A stretch of DNA of 64,000 bases from NCBI RefSeq assembly GCF_050920705.1, contig NZ_CP154799.1:62001-126000 (forward strand). The letters run 5' to 3'. The DNA comes from Regnicoccus_A sp014224355. GTDB lineage: Bacteria; Cyanobacteriota; Cyanobacteriia; PCC-6307; Cyanobiaceae. Position numbers and translations under genes: made by a program. Shown one piece after another: positions 1 through 7,165 of the stretch (position 1 is its first letter; each line of letters starts with the position of its first letter). The notes beneath the pieces were generated by a model. That model made no database searches, was not told where the DNA came from, and was given only the letters and a program-made list of their open reading frames with translations.

Positions 1-707
1 GCCAGCATTCCCTCCTTGGTGACGTGGCCCACCAGCAGCAGGGCCATGTCCTGGCGCTTGGCCAGCCGCTGCAGCGCCGCCGCGCACTCCCGGACCTGGG
101 AGACCGAGCCCGGGGCGCTGTTCAGCTCGGCGTCGTGAAGGGCCTGGATGCTGTCGATGATCGCCACGGCCGGGCGGAGGGCTTCCAGCTCCTGCAACAC
201 CAGCTCCAGATCGGTCTCAGCCAGAAGCTGCAGGCCTTCTTCGCCTGGTCCTCCCTCCGCCGGCTGCTGCAGGCGGCGCCAGCGCAGCTTCACCTGCTGG
301 GCCGATTCCTCCGCACTCACGTAGAGCACCGAGCAGTCGGCGGCGAGGGCCCGCGCGCTCTGCAGGAGCAGTGTCGACTTTCCGATGCCCGGATCTCCCC
401 CCACAAGCACGAGCGATCCGGGCACGAGTCCGCCGCCCAGAACGCGATCCAGCTCAGGGAAGCCGCTGGAGAGCCGCTGCAACGGGCGCTCGCCAACGGA
501 CTGGATCGGCTCGGACCGCCGGGCCCGTGGACCGGAGTGATCCCCGACGGCGGGAACGGGTACGGCGCGACGACGGCGACCGTCAGCCGCGGGGTTGCTC
601 TGCTCCACCAGGCTGTTCCAGCTGCCACAACCCGGACAGCGGCCGAAAAACTGACGGGACTGGGCTCCACAGCTCTGACAGGCGTAGAAAGGGGTGGAAC
701 GTCCCAA
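1..707 (-). CDS. radA: DNA repair protein RadA (partial, N-terminal half)
   Basis: RadA is a RecA-like ATPase that helps branch migration during recombinational repair. The minus strand encodes about 235 residues and runs off the left edge, so the C-terminal LonC-like half is missing. The N-terminus has a four-cysteine zinc finger (CQSCGA ... CPGCGSW). A Walker A motif GDPGIGKST lies near residue 95 and a Walker B segment AIIDS follows. The visible part ends in LLLVGHVTKEG. The start is taken as TTG at 707, which gives the usual short lead before FYACQSCG; no Shine-Dalgarno stands before it. It diverges from rpaB. Identity is secure; the exact start is not. Confidence 0.93.
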   Translation of the reverse strand, partial: MGRSTPFYACQSCGAQSRQFFGRCPGCGSWNSLVEQSNPAADGRRRRAVPVPAVGDHSGPRARRSEPIQSVGERPLQRLSSGFPELDRVLGGGLVPGSLVLVGGDPGIGKSTLLLQSARALAADCSVLYVSAEESAQQVKLRWRRLQQPAEGGPGEEGLQLLAETDLELVLQELEALRPAVAIIDSIQALHDAELNSAPGSVSQVRECAAALQRLAKRQDMALLLVGHVTKEGML

Positions 708-722
708 GGAGGTTTGTGAAGA

Positions 723-803
723 ATGGTGGCTTTGGGTGAACTGGCGGGTGCTCGCCCCTTTTCAGTAGGCGGAGATTTTGCAACCGTGCCGGCGACGCGA
801 TGA
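723..803 (+). CDS. Possible 26-codon leader peptide ORF upstream of rpaB
   Basis: An AAGGAGG sequence at 706-712 is followed ten bases later by ATG at 723. The reading frame runs 26 codons to a TGA at 801-803 that overlaps the rpaB ATG (800-802) as ATGA. rpaB itself has no visible Shine-Dalgarno, so translation could be coupled through this small ORF. The peptide resembles no family I know. The AAGGAGG also covers the divergent radA start, so an rpaB transcript carrying it would have to begin inside radA. It may be coincidental. Confidence 0.3.
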   Translation: MVALGELAGARPFSVGGDFATVPATR

Positions 804-1546
804 CGGTTTCCAGCTCAGCGAAGGAGACCATCCTGGTCGTCGACGACGAAGCCAGCATCAGGCGCATCCTCGACACTCGCCTGTCGATGATCGGCTACCA
901 GGTGGTCACGGCTGCCGATGGGGTCGAGGCCCTCGAGGCGTTCCATCAGTCCAGTCCAGATCTGGTGGTGCTCGACGTGATGATGCCCAAGCTCGATGGG
1001 TATGGGGTCTGCCAGGAGCTGCGCAAGGAATCGGACGTGCCGATCGTGATGCTCACGGCCCTGGGTGATGTGGCTGACCGCATCACAGGCCTTGAACTGG
1101 GGGCCGACGACTACGTCGTCAAGCCCTTCAGCCCGAAGGAACTCGAGGCCCGCATCCGCTGCGTGCTTCGGAGGGTGGAGAAGGATCAGGTCGTGGGGAT
1201 CCCGAACTCCGGGGTCATCCAGGTGGGGGAGCTGCGCATCGACACCAACAAGCGCCAGGTGTACAGGGGTGAGGAGCGCATTCGCCTCACAGGCATGGAA
1301 TTCAGCCTGCTGGAGCTGCTGGTGAGCCGTTCGGGTGAGCCCTTCAGCCGTGGGGAGATTCTCAAGGAGGTCTGGGGCTATACCCCCGAGCGCCATGTGG
1401 ACACCCGTGTGGTGGATGTCCACATCTCCCGGTTGCGCTCCAAATTGGAGGATGATCCTGCCAATCCCGAGCTGATCCTCACGGCCCGCGGCACGGGATA
1501 TCTGTTCCAGCGCATCGTGGAAGCCGTTGCCTCCGAAGGAACCTGA
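800..1546 (+). CDS. rpaB: Response regulator RpaB (OmpR/PhoB family, Ycf27)
   Basis: This 248-residue OmpR-type regulator is the essential cyanobacterial RpaB, known to bind HLR1 sites and to control high-light and photosystem genes with the kinase NblS. The receiver domain covers about residues 10-125, with the acidic pocket DDE at 15-17, the phospho-acceptor Asp59 in VVLDVMMP and the conserved lysine in VVKPFSP. A winged-helix DNA-binding domain fills about 140-240 and contains the typical HVDTRVVDVHISRLRSKLE stretch. Gene order radA / rpaB-plsX-fabH-fabD-plsC is, as I recall it, common in picocyanobacteria. Its 3' end overlaps plsX by 20 bases. Confidence 0.95.
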   Translation: MTVSSSAKETILVVDDEASIRRILDTRLSMIGYQVVTAADGVEALEAFHQSSPDLVVLDVMMPKLDGYGVCQELRKESDVPIVMLTALGDVADRITGLELGADDYVVKPFSPKELEARIRCVLRRVEKDQVVGIPNSGVIQVGELRIDTNKRQVYRGEERIRLTGMEFSLLELLVSRSGEPFSRGEILKEVWGYTPERHVDTRVVDVHISRLRSKLEDDPANPELILTARGTGYLFQRIVEAVASEGT

Positions 1547-2897
1547 GTTCGAGATTCGCCCCGGCAGGCGTGCCAGGCCCAGCCGGGCCATCCGGCGGCT
1601 GGTGATCTGGTACCGCCGCAACGCGGCGGTCACCACAATCGTGGGCACGGCCTCCTCCTCGGCCAGTTCGGCGGCCTCTGCAGCGGGTTCGGTGGCCGGG
1701 TCCGTGGCCGGCAGCATGGCCTCCGCCGCCGGATCAGTGGCCGGCAGCATGGCCTCCACGGCCGGGTCGGTCCTCAACCCTCTGGTGATCGATCCGCTGC
1801 GCAGGCTGCAGCAGAGCGGCGGGGAGGAGCTGGCCGCCATCAAGCGGGGAGATCGGCTCTGGGTGGCCGTTGACGGAATGGGAGGCGACCACGCCCCGGG
1901 ACCGATCCTCGAAGGATGCCTCAAGGCGGTGCAGATCCTGCCGGTGCGCATCCGCTTCGTGGCTGAAACCGCGGCCGTGGAGTCGGTGCTGGCTGAGCTG
2001 GGCCTGAGCGACGTGCTGCAGGAGGCCGTCCAGCAGGGCCTGATCGAGCTCGTGCCCAGTGGCCCCTCCGTGGGCATGGACGACGAGGCCACGGTGGTGC
2101 GGCGCAAGCGCGATGCCAGCATCAACCTGGCCATGGACCTGGTGAAGCGGGGTGAAGCCACCGCCATCTATTCAGCCGGCAACTCCGGGGCGGTGATGGC
2201 CTCCGCCATCTTTCGCCTGGGGCGCCTCAAGGGCATCGACAGGCCAGCGATCGGAGCCCTCTTCCCCACCAAGGATCCGTCCCAGCAGGTGCTGGTGCTG
2301 GACGTGGGGGCCAACATGGATTGCAAGCCGGGTTACCTGCACCAGTTCGCCCTCCTGGGGAGCATCTACAGCCGCGATGTGCTCGGCGTGTCCGAACCGA
2401 GCGTCGGCCTGCTGAACATCGGTGAGGAGGAATGCAAAGGCAATGAACTCACCCTCAGGGCCTTCCCACTGCTGGCGGCTGAACCCAGGATCCGCTTCAA
2501 GGGCAACTGCGAAGGCCGCGACGTGCTCTCAGGCACCTTCGACGTGGTCGTCTGCGATGGCTACACCGGCAACGTGCTGCTCAAGTTCCTTGAATCGGTG
2601 GGCAGCGTGCTGCTCGACGTGTTGCGGGCGGAGTTGCCCCGAGGTCGTCGTGGCAAGGTCGGCTCGGCCTTCCTGCGCAGCAACCTGGTCCGGATCAAGA
2701 AACGGCTCGACCACGCCGAGCACGGCGGCGCCCTGCTGCTGGGAGTGAACGGCGTCTGCGTGATCGGCCACGGCAGCAGCAAGGCGCTCTCGGTGGTCAG
2801 CGCCCTGCGCCTGGCCCACCTGGCCGCCAGCCACGGCGTGATGGACGACCTGCACCGGCTCAGCGCGCAGGAGGAGACCGTCACGGCCTGTGGTTGA
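1527..2897 (+). CDS. plsX: Phosphate acyltransferase PlsX with alanine/serine/glycine-rich N-terminal extension
   Basis: PlsX converts acyl-ACP to acyl-phosphate, the donor for glycerol-3-phosphate acylation. The catalytic domain begins near residue 112 with WVAVDGMGGDHAPGPILEG and continues to the C-terminus at 456. In front of it lies about 110 residues not found in most bacterial PlsX: a basic stretch (RRLVIWYRRN) followed by Ala/Ser/Gly/Val/Met repeats with an 11-residue period. I recall similar extensions in other marine picocyanobacterial PlsX. The start used is TTG at 1527, which overlaps rpaB; a GTG at 1602 is an alternative that would still keep the repeats. First gene of a phospholipid/fatty acid operon. 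Confidence 0.92.
   Translation: MPPKEPEFEIRPGRRARPSRAIRRLVIWYRRNAAVTTIVGTASSSASSAASAAGSVAGSVAGSMASAAGSVAGSMASTAGSVLNPLVIDPLRRLQQSGGEELAAIKRGDRLWVAVDGMGGDHAPGPILEGCLKAVQILPVRIRFVAETAAVESVLAELGLSDVLQEAVQQGLIELVPSGPSVGMDDEATVVRRKRDASINLAMDLVKRGEATAIYSAGNSGAVMASAIFRLGRLKGIDRPAIGALFPTKDPSQQVLVLDVGANMDCKPGYLHQFALLGSIYSRDVLGVSEPSVGLLNIGEEECKGNELTLRAFPLLAAEPRIRFKGNCEGRDVLSGTFDVVVCDGYTGNVLLKFLESVGSVLLDVLRAELPRGRRGKVGSAFLRSNLVRIKKRLDHAEHGGALLLGVNGVCVIGHGSSKALSVVSALRLAHLAASHGVMDDLHRLSAQEETVTACG
1704..1790 (+). repeat. 33-bp (11-residue) tandem repeat inside plsX
   Basis: The 21-base sequence starting GTGGCCGGCAGCATGGCC occurs at 1704-1724 and again at 1737-1757, a 33-base period, with a degenerate third copy around them. 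It encodes Gly-Ser-Val-Ala / Gly-Ser-Met-Ala type units of eleven residues. The 11-residue period and the spacing of V, M and A suggest an amphipathic helix. Confidence 0.7.
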
Positions 2898-2922
2898 CTG
2901 AGCCCAACTGAGGACTGACACG

Positions 2923-3966
2923 GTGTCGCTCGGCCGGATGGGCGCAGGGATGGCCCTGGTGGGTAGCGGCAGCGCCCTTCCCAAGTTCAGTGTCAGCAAT
3001 GAACAGCTGAGTCGTCGGGTCGACACCAACGACGCCTGGATCCGCAGCCGGACCGGCATCGAGGCCCGCCGGGTGGCCGGTCCCGGAGAAACCCTCACCA
3101 GCCTGGCCACCGCCGCCGCCCAGGCCGCCCTCGAGCATGCCGGCTGGGGCCCCGAAGACCTCGACCTGATTCTGCTGGCCACCTCAAGCCCGGATGATCT
3201 GTTCGGCACCGCCCCGAGAGTGCAGGGGGCCATCGGTGCCAGCGCGGCGGCGGCCTTTGATCTCACCGCCGCCTGCAGCGGTTTTCTCTTCGCGCTGATC
3301 ACCGCCGGTCAGTACATCCGGGGAGGAACGGTGAGGCGGGCCCTGGTGATCGGCGCCGACCAGCTCAGCCGCTGGATCGACTGGGACGACCGCAGCACCT
3401 GCGTGCTCTTCGGTGACGGTGCCGCCGCCGTGGCTGTGGAAGCCTGCGAGGAGTCGTGCAATGGCCTGCTGGGCTTCAAGATGCATTCCGATGGTCGCCG
3501 GGCCGACTGCCTCTCCCTGCGCCAACGGGACGAGCACATGCCCCTGCTGGAGGGCCACTCGGCCCAGAAGGGCGGTTTCGAGACGATTCACATGAATGGC
3601 CAGGAGGTCTACAAGTTCGCCGTGCGGGAGGTGCCGGCGGTGCTGCAGGAGCTGCTGGAGAGCACCGGCACGGCGGCTGATCAACTCGACTGGCTGCTGC
3701 TGCACCAGGCCAACCAGCGCATCCTCGATGGGGTGGCTGACCGCTTCGCCATCCCGCATGAACGGGTGCTGAGCAACCTGGCCCACTACGGCAACACCTC
3801 CGCCGCCACCATTCCCCTGATGCTCGATGAGGCCGTGCGCGATGGACGGGTGCTCCCGGGGGATCTGATCGCCAGCAGCGGCTTCGGAGCAGGCCTCAGC
3901 TGGGGGGCCGCCCTGCTGCGCTGGGGTGGCCCCGACGGCGGCCAGACGCCCTTGAATCCCGGCTGA
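2923..3966 (+). CDS. fabH: Beta-ketoacyl-ACP synthase III
   Basis: FabH condenses acetyl-CoA with malonyl-ACP to start fatty acid synthesis. The protein of up to 347 residues shows the thiolase-fold Cys-His-Asn triad: Cys118 in LTAACSGF, His261 in LLLHQANQRI and Asn291 in HYGNTS. The C-terminal SSGFGAGLSWGAALLRW is typical. The reading frame begins at GTG 2923; an ATG at 2938 (MGAGMALVG) is an equally good start, because the family usually begins just before the GSGSALP-type strand. It lies 25 bases after plsX and 43 bases before fabD, so it is very likely in the same operon. Confidence 0.95.
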   Translation: MSLGRMGAGMALVGSGSALPKFSVSNEQLSRRVDTNDAWIRSRTGIEARRVAGPGETLTSLATAAAQAALEHAGWGPEDLDLILLATSSPDDLFGTAPRVQGAIGASAAAAFDLTAACSGFLFALITAGQYIRGGTVRRALVIGADQLSRWIDWDDRSTCVLFGDGAAAVAVEACEESCNGLLGFKMHSDGRRADCLSLRQRDEHMPLLEGHSAQKGGFETIHMNGQEVYKFAVREVPAVLQELLESTGTAADQLDWLLLHQANQRILDGVADRFAIPHERVLSNLAHYGNTSAATIPLMLDEAVRDGRVLPGDLIASSGFGAGLSWGAALLRWGGPDGGQTPLNPG

Positions 3967-4009
3967 ACGGCACCGCCGTAATCTCCAGCCGGTTGGAGTG
4001 CATGTCGCC

Positions 4010-4909
4010 ATGGGAATTGCCTGGGTGTTTCCCGGTCAGGGCTCGCAGAAAGCCGGTATGGCCACAGGTGTGCTCGAGCTCCCAGGTGCCCGCGAGCGAT
4101 TCGCCGCAGCCTCCGCGCTGCTGGGGCGCGATCTGCTGGCGATCTGTGCCGGCGAAGGGGCCGAGGCCCGGGCGGAGCCTGCTGATCTGGGCGACACCCG
4201 CAACACCCAGCCTGCCCTGTTCGTGCTCGAGAGTCTGCTGGTCGACGGCCTCAAGGCCCAGGGCCGCCAGGCCGATCTGGTGGCGGGCCACAGCCTCGGA
4301 GAACTGGTGGCCCTCTACGCCTCCGATGTCTTCGACTTCAGCACGGGTCTTGAACTGATGCACCGGCGCAGCGAACTGATGGCCGCGGCGGGTGGCGGGA
4401 CGATGACCGCGCTGATCGGCTTCGAGCGCGGCGAACTCGACGCCCTGGTGGAAGCCAACGCGGGTGTGGTGATCGCCAACGACAACAGCTCGGCCCAGGT
4501 GGTGATCTCGGGGACGCCGGAGGCGGTGGCCGCCGTGGCCGGTCAGCTCCGCTGCAAGCGGGCCATCCCCCTGGCGGTTTCGGGGGCCTTCCACTCCCCG
4601 TTCATGGCCGACGCCGCTGCCGCCTTTGCCGCCCTGCTGGAAGACGTACCGTTCGCCGACGCCAGCATCCCGGTGCTGAGCAACACCGATCCGACCCCCA
4701 CCAGCCGCGGGAGCGAACTCAAGGAGCGGCTGCGCCGCCAGATGGTCAGCGGCGTGCGCTGGCGCGAAACCATGGACCAGCTGACGGCCCAGGGGATCGA
4801 CACCGTGGTGGAGATTGGTCCGGGCAACGTGCTCAGCGGCCTGATCAAGCGCAGCCTGCCGGGGGTGAGCACCGCCCAGATCAGCGATGCTGCCGACCTG
4901 GGCCTGTGA
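4010..4909 (+). CDS. fabD: Malonyl-CoA:ACP transacylase
   Basis: FabD transfers malonyl groups from CoA to ACP for fatty acid elongation. The N-terminus WVFPGQGSQ and the nucleophile elbow GHSLGE (Ser95) are diagnostic; the conserved His sits in SGAFHSPFM and the C-terminal EIGPGNVLSGLIKR is intact. The length of 299 residues is normal. ATG at 4010 is preferred over the in-frame GTG at 3998, since the family starts a few residues before WVFPGQG. The stop directly abuts the plsC start, so the two genes are probably translated in tandem. Confidence 0.95.
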   Translation: MGIAWVFPGQGSQKAGMATGVLELPGARERFAAASALLGRDLLAICAGEGAEARAEPADLGDTRNTQPALFVLESLLVDGLKAQGRQADLVAGHSLGELVALYASDVFDFSTGLELMHRRSELMAAAGGGTMTALIGFERGELDALVEANAGVVIANDNSSAQVVISGTPEAVAAVAGQLRCKRAIPLAVSGAFHSPFMADAAAAFAALLEDVPFADASIPVLSNTDPTPTSRGSELKERLRRQMVSGVRWRETMDQLTAQGIDTVVEIGPGNVLSGLIKRSLPGVSTAQISDAADLGL

Positions 4910-5683
4910 GTGATACCGACAAGGATCTCCCCGCCAGCGGACCGATCCCCCCGTCGCCGTGGTCTGCGCCGTCGCAGGCGCTCCACCGAGCCCCCGGCCC
5001 TGCTCACCCCAAGGCCGAGCCTCACCTACCGGCTGATCAGCTACCTGCTGGTGTTTCCGGTGTTCAGGCTGCTGTTCCGGGGACGCACCACCGGCAATGG
5101 CCATGTGCCCATGGAGGGGGCCCTGGTGGTGGTCGCCAACCACGGCTCCCATCTCGATCCGCCCCTGCTGGGGCATGCCCTGGGCCGTCCGGTGGCCTTC
5201 ATGGCCAAGGCGGAACTGTTCCGTGTGCCCCTGCTGGGGCCCATCATCCGGGCCTGCGGCGCCTATCCCGTCTCCCGTGGTGCCAGCGACCGGGAGGCCA
5301 TCCGCATCGCCACCGATCGCCTGCTCGAGGGCTGGGCCACCGGAGTGTTCATCGACGGCACCCGGCAGGCGGACGGGCGCGTCAACCAGCCACAGCCCGG
5401 GGCGGCGCTGCTGGCGGCGCGGGCGGGAGTTCCCCTCCTGCCCGTGGCCATCATCAACAGCCACCGGGCGCTGGGCACGCGCCAGGGCAAGCCGCGGCTG
5501 GTGCCGATCCACATCCGCATCGGCCGGATCATCCCGCCGCCCGCCTCCCGTCGCCGCATCGACCTGCAGGCCACCACGGCCGCCTGCCAGGAGCAGATCA
5601 ACGGGCTCCTCGATCAGGGCCTGCTGTCCCCGGGGAAGGCCCCATCTGCTCTGCCGCCCACGCGCGCAGATCACGACCGGTGA
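4910..5683 (+). CDS. plsC: 1-acyl-sn-glycerol-3-phosphate acyltransferase
   Basis: PlsC makes phosphatidic acid from lysophosphatidic acid at the membrane. The acyltransferase signature NHxxxxD is present as NHGSHLD, followed by FMAKAELF and by VFIDGTRQ in place of the usual FPEGTR block. A hydrophobic segment (YRLISYLLVFPVFRLLF) precedes the catalytic core. The GTG start at 4910 follows the fabD stop with no gap. The first 35 residues are Arg/Pro-rich and could be partly untranslated. Its 3' end overlaps the convergent DUF218 gene by 86 bases. Confidence 0.9.
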   Translation: MIPTRISPPADRSPRRRGLRRRRRSTEPPALLTPRPSLTYRLISYLLVFPVFRLLFRGRTTGNGHVPMEGALVVVANHGSHLDPPLLGHALGRPVAFMAKAELFRVPLLGPIIRACGAYPVSRGASDREAIRIATDRLLEGWATGVFIDGTRQADGRVNQPQPGAALLAARAGVPLLPVAIINSHRALGTRQGKPRLVPIHIRIGRIIPPPASRRRIDLQATTAACQEQINGLLDQGLLSPGKAPSALPPTRADHDR

Positions 5684-6182
5684 CCACCCAGGCGGCGGCC
5701 CTCAGGCCATCGCCCCAGACCTTGCGGCGCCCTTCCGGAAGGCAGCGATCCCCGCAGGAGACCGGCACCGGCGTGAGCCGGATGCCGCGACTGCCGGCCA
5801 CGATCCGGCCCACCAGCAGGGCCCGGTCCATGTGATCGCTGCTGGTGACCAGCAGCACATGGCGAATGCCGCGGCGCCTGAGGTCATCGACCACCGTGGT
5901 GAAGTTGCCGAGGGTGTCGCGGGCGCGGTAATCCAGACGGAACTGGCGGCGGTCGAGACCCTCCTGGCTGAACAGCCACTGGGCGTATTCCGGATTGCTG
6001 CCGCCGCTCACCAGCAGAGGGAGCCCGTCGCGATGGGCGAGCCGACCGGCCAGCTTCTCCCTGTCGATGTCGCCCCCCAGGACAAGGATCAACTGGGGCC
6101 GGACAAGACTGGGTGCCAGCAGGCCCCGGGCCACCAGCAGCAGCCCGCCGCCCAGAAGTGCGAGCAGCAACAGCCGTCGCAT
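5598..6182 (-). CDS. DUF218 (YdcF/ElyC-like) membrane-anchored protein
   Basis: A 194-residue protein with an N-terminal hydrophobic anchor (RRLLLLALLGGGLLLVARGLL) and a DUF218 domain: QLILVLGGD, LLVSGGSNPEYA, a nucleotide-like pocket with NFTTVVDDL and VTSSDHMDRA. Proteins of this family act in the cell envelope in some bacteria, but the substrate is generally unknown. ATG at 6182 overlaps the tsaB stop (TGATG), which implies translational coupling. The frame is open further upstream, but that part is the antisense shadow of tsaB. The last 86 bases overlap plsC tail to tail. Confidence 0.82.
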   Translation of the reverse strand: MRRLLLLALLGGGLLLVARGLLAPSLVRPQLILVLGGDIDREKLAGRLAHRDGLPLLVSGGSNPEYAQWLFSQEGLDRRQFRLDYRARDTLGNFTTVVDDLRRRGIRHVLLVTSSDHMDRALLVGRIVAGSRGIRLTPVPVSCGDRCLPEGRRKVWGDGLRAAAWVVTGRDLRAWAAEQMGPSPGTAGPDRGAR

Positions 6183-6841
6183 CAGCGTGGCCCCGCCGCC
6201 ACCGGACCGGTGGGATAGATGGGCAGGACGGAGGCCCAGGGAGCCGCCGCTCCCGCCGCCGCCGCCAGGCCACTCAGGCGGAGCAGCTGGGCCACGTCGG
6301 CCTCTGGATCCACCAGGACTTCCAACCGATCGCCGCCGGGCGGCAGATCGCCCAGCTGCCCGTACAGGCGTGGGGCCTCCCTCTCGGCCATCCCCCCCAG
6401 TGCCCACGCGTCCATGCCATAGCGACCCGCCACGATGCCGCGACGGGGAAGCTCCTGCAACAGCCAGAAGGGTTCCTCCCCCACCTCACCGCGCTGACTC
6501 AGACGGTGGGCCATCAGCAGAAAGCTGCTGAATCCATCCAGGGGCAGCGCCAGCTGCTGCGCCAGGGTGCGGGCGAAGACCACGGTCAGGCGGGTGCCGG
6601 TGAATCCCCCAGGGCCGGTGGCCACGGCCAGGCGCCCCAGCTCCCGCCAGCGGCGGGCCGGCAGCAGTTGCTCAACGCAGCCGAGCAGGTCGTTGGAGAG
6701 CCTGCGGCCCAGGGGATGGCTGGTGATGCGGGGGGGCTGCTGGGGCGAGAGGGGATCGGGAGTCGCCAGGGAGGCCAGCCCCAGCCCAAGGACATCGCTG
6801 GAACTGTGCAGCGCCAGGAGCAGGGGCGCGGCAACGCTCAT
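6182..6841 (-). CDS. tsaB: tRNA threonylcarbamoyladenosine biosynthesis protein TsaB
   Basis: TsaB (YeaZ) partners TsaD in making the universal t6A37 tRNA modification. The protein of 219 residues has the actin-like fold signature LLALHSSSDVLGLGL at the start and the conserved VATGPGGFTGTRLTVVFART segment near residues 65-85. The second half is short and poorly conserved, as is usual for cyanobacterial TsaB. ATG at 6841 overlaps the ycf34 stop (ATGA) and the tsaB stop overlaps the next ATG, so ycf34-tsaB-DUF218 looks like one coupled operon. Confidence 0.88.
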   Translation of the reverse strand: MSVAAPLLLALHSSSDVLGLGLASLATPDPLSPQQPPRITSHPLGRRLSNDLLGCVEQLLPARRWRELGRLAVATGPGGFTGTRLTVVFARTLAQQLALPLDGFSSFLLMAHRLSQRGEVGEEPFWLLQELPRRGIVAGRYGMDAWALGGMAEREAPRLYGQLGDLPPGGDRLEVLVDPEADVAQLLRLSGLAAAAGAAAPWASVLPIYPTGPVAAGPR

Positions 6842-7089
6842 GCCGGCACCACCTCCCCCGGGCGCAGGCGACTCCAGCGGCCGGGGTCGGACTGGAAGCT
6901 TGCGCAGGCCCGCACGTCCCACTCCACCCCCACCTGATCACCCGCGAGGCTGATCACCTGGACATGAATGCGGGGGGCCTTGGGGGTCAGATCCGGCTCC
7001 ATGCTGAGGTGCTCCACACCGTGCTGCCGCTCCACCGCGTGATAGGCCTGACAGCGCTCCACCCAGTGGCAGTCGACGCAGATGCACAT
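6838..7089 (-). CDS. ycf34: Ycf34 family Fe-S protein
   Basis: This 83-residue protein starts MCICVDCHWVERC; the closely spaced cysteines are the hallmark of Ycf34, a plastid/cyanobacterial protein reported to bind an iron-sulfur cluster and to affect photosynthetic electron transport. The rest (EPDLTPKAPRIHV ... VEWDVRACASF) matches the family pattern. It is too short to stand out in a simple ORF list because a longer spurious frame covers it; ATG at 7089 immediately before the Cys motif decides the start. It heads the ycf34-tsaB-DUF218 unit and is divergent from the cca gene. Confidence 0.85.
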   Translation of the reverse strand: MCICVDCHWVERCQAYHAVERQHGVEHLSMEPDLTPKAPRIHVQVISLAGDQVGVEWDVRACASFQSDPGRWSRLRPGEVVPA

Positions 7090-7165
7090 GCCGCCGGAGC
7101 CCTCGACTTCCCCCATTCTGGAGTGGGCCTGCTCCAGGCTGGGACGGAAAGCCGCAGCCAGTGGG

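Noticed and set aside
24..719. Plus-strand frame opposite radA
   Set aside because: The minus strand encodes RadA zinc finger and Walker motifs.
3896..5674. Minus-strand frame of 592 codons opposite fabD and plsC
   Set aside because: fabD and plsC have diagnostic motifs; the opposite frame has no recognisable domain.
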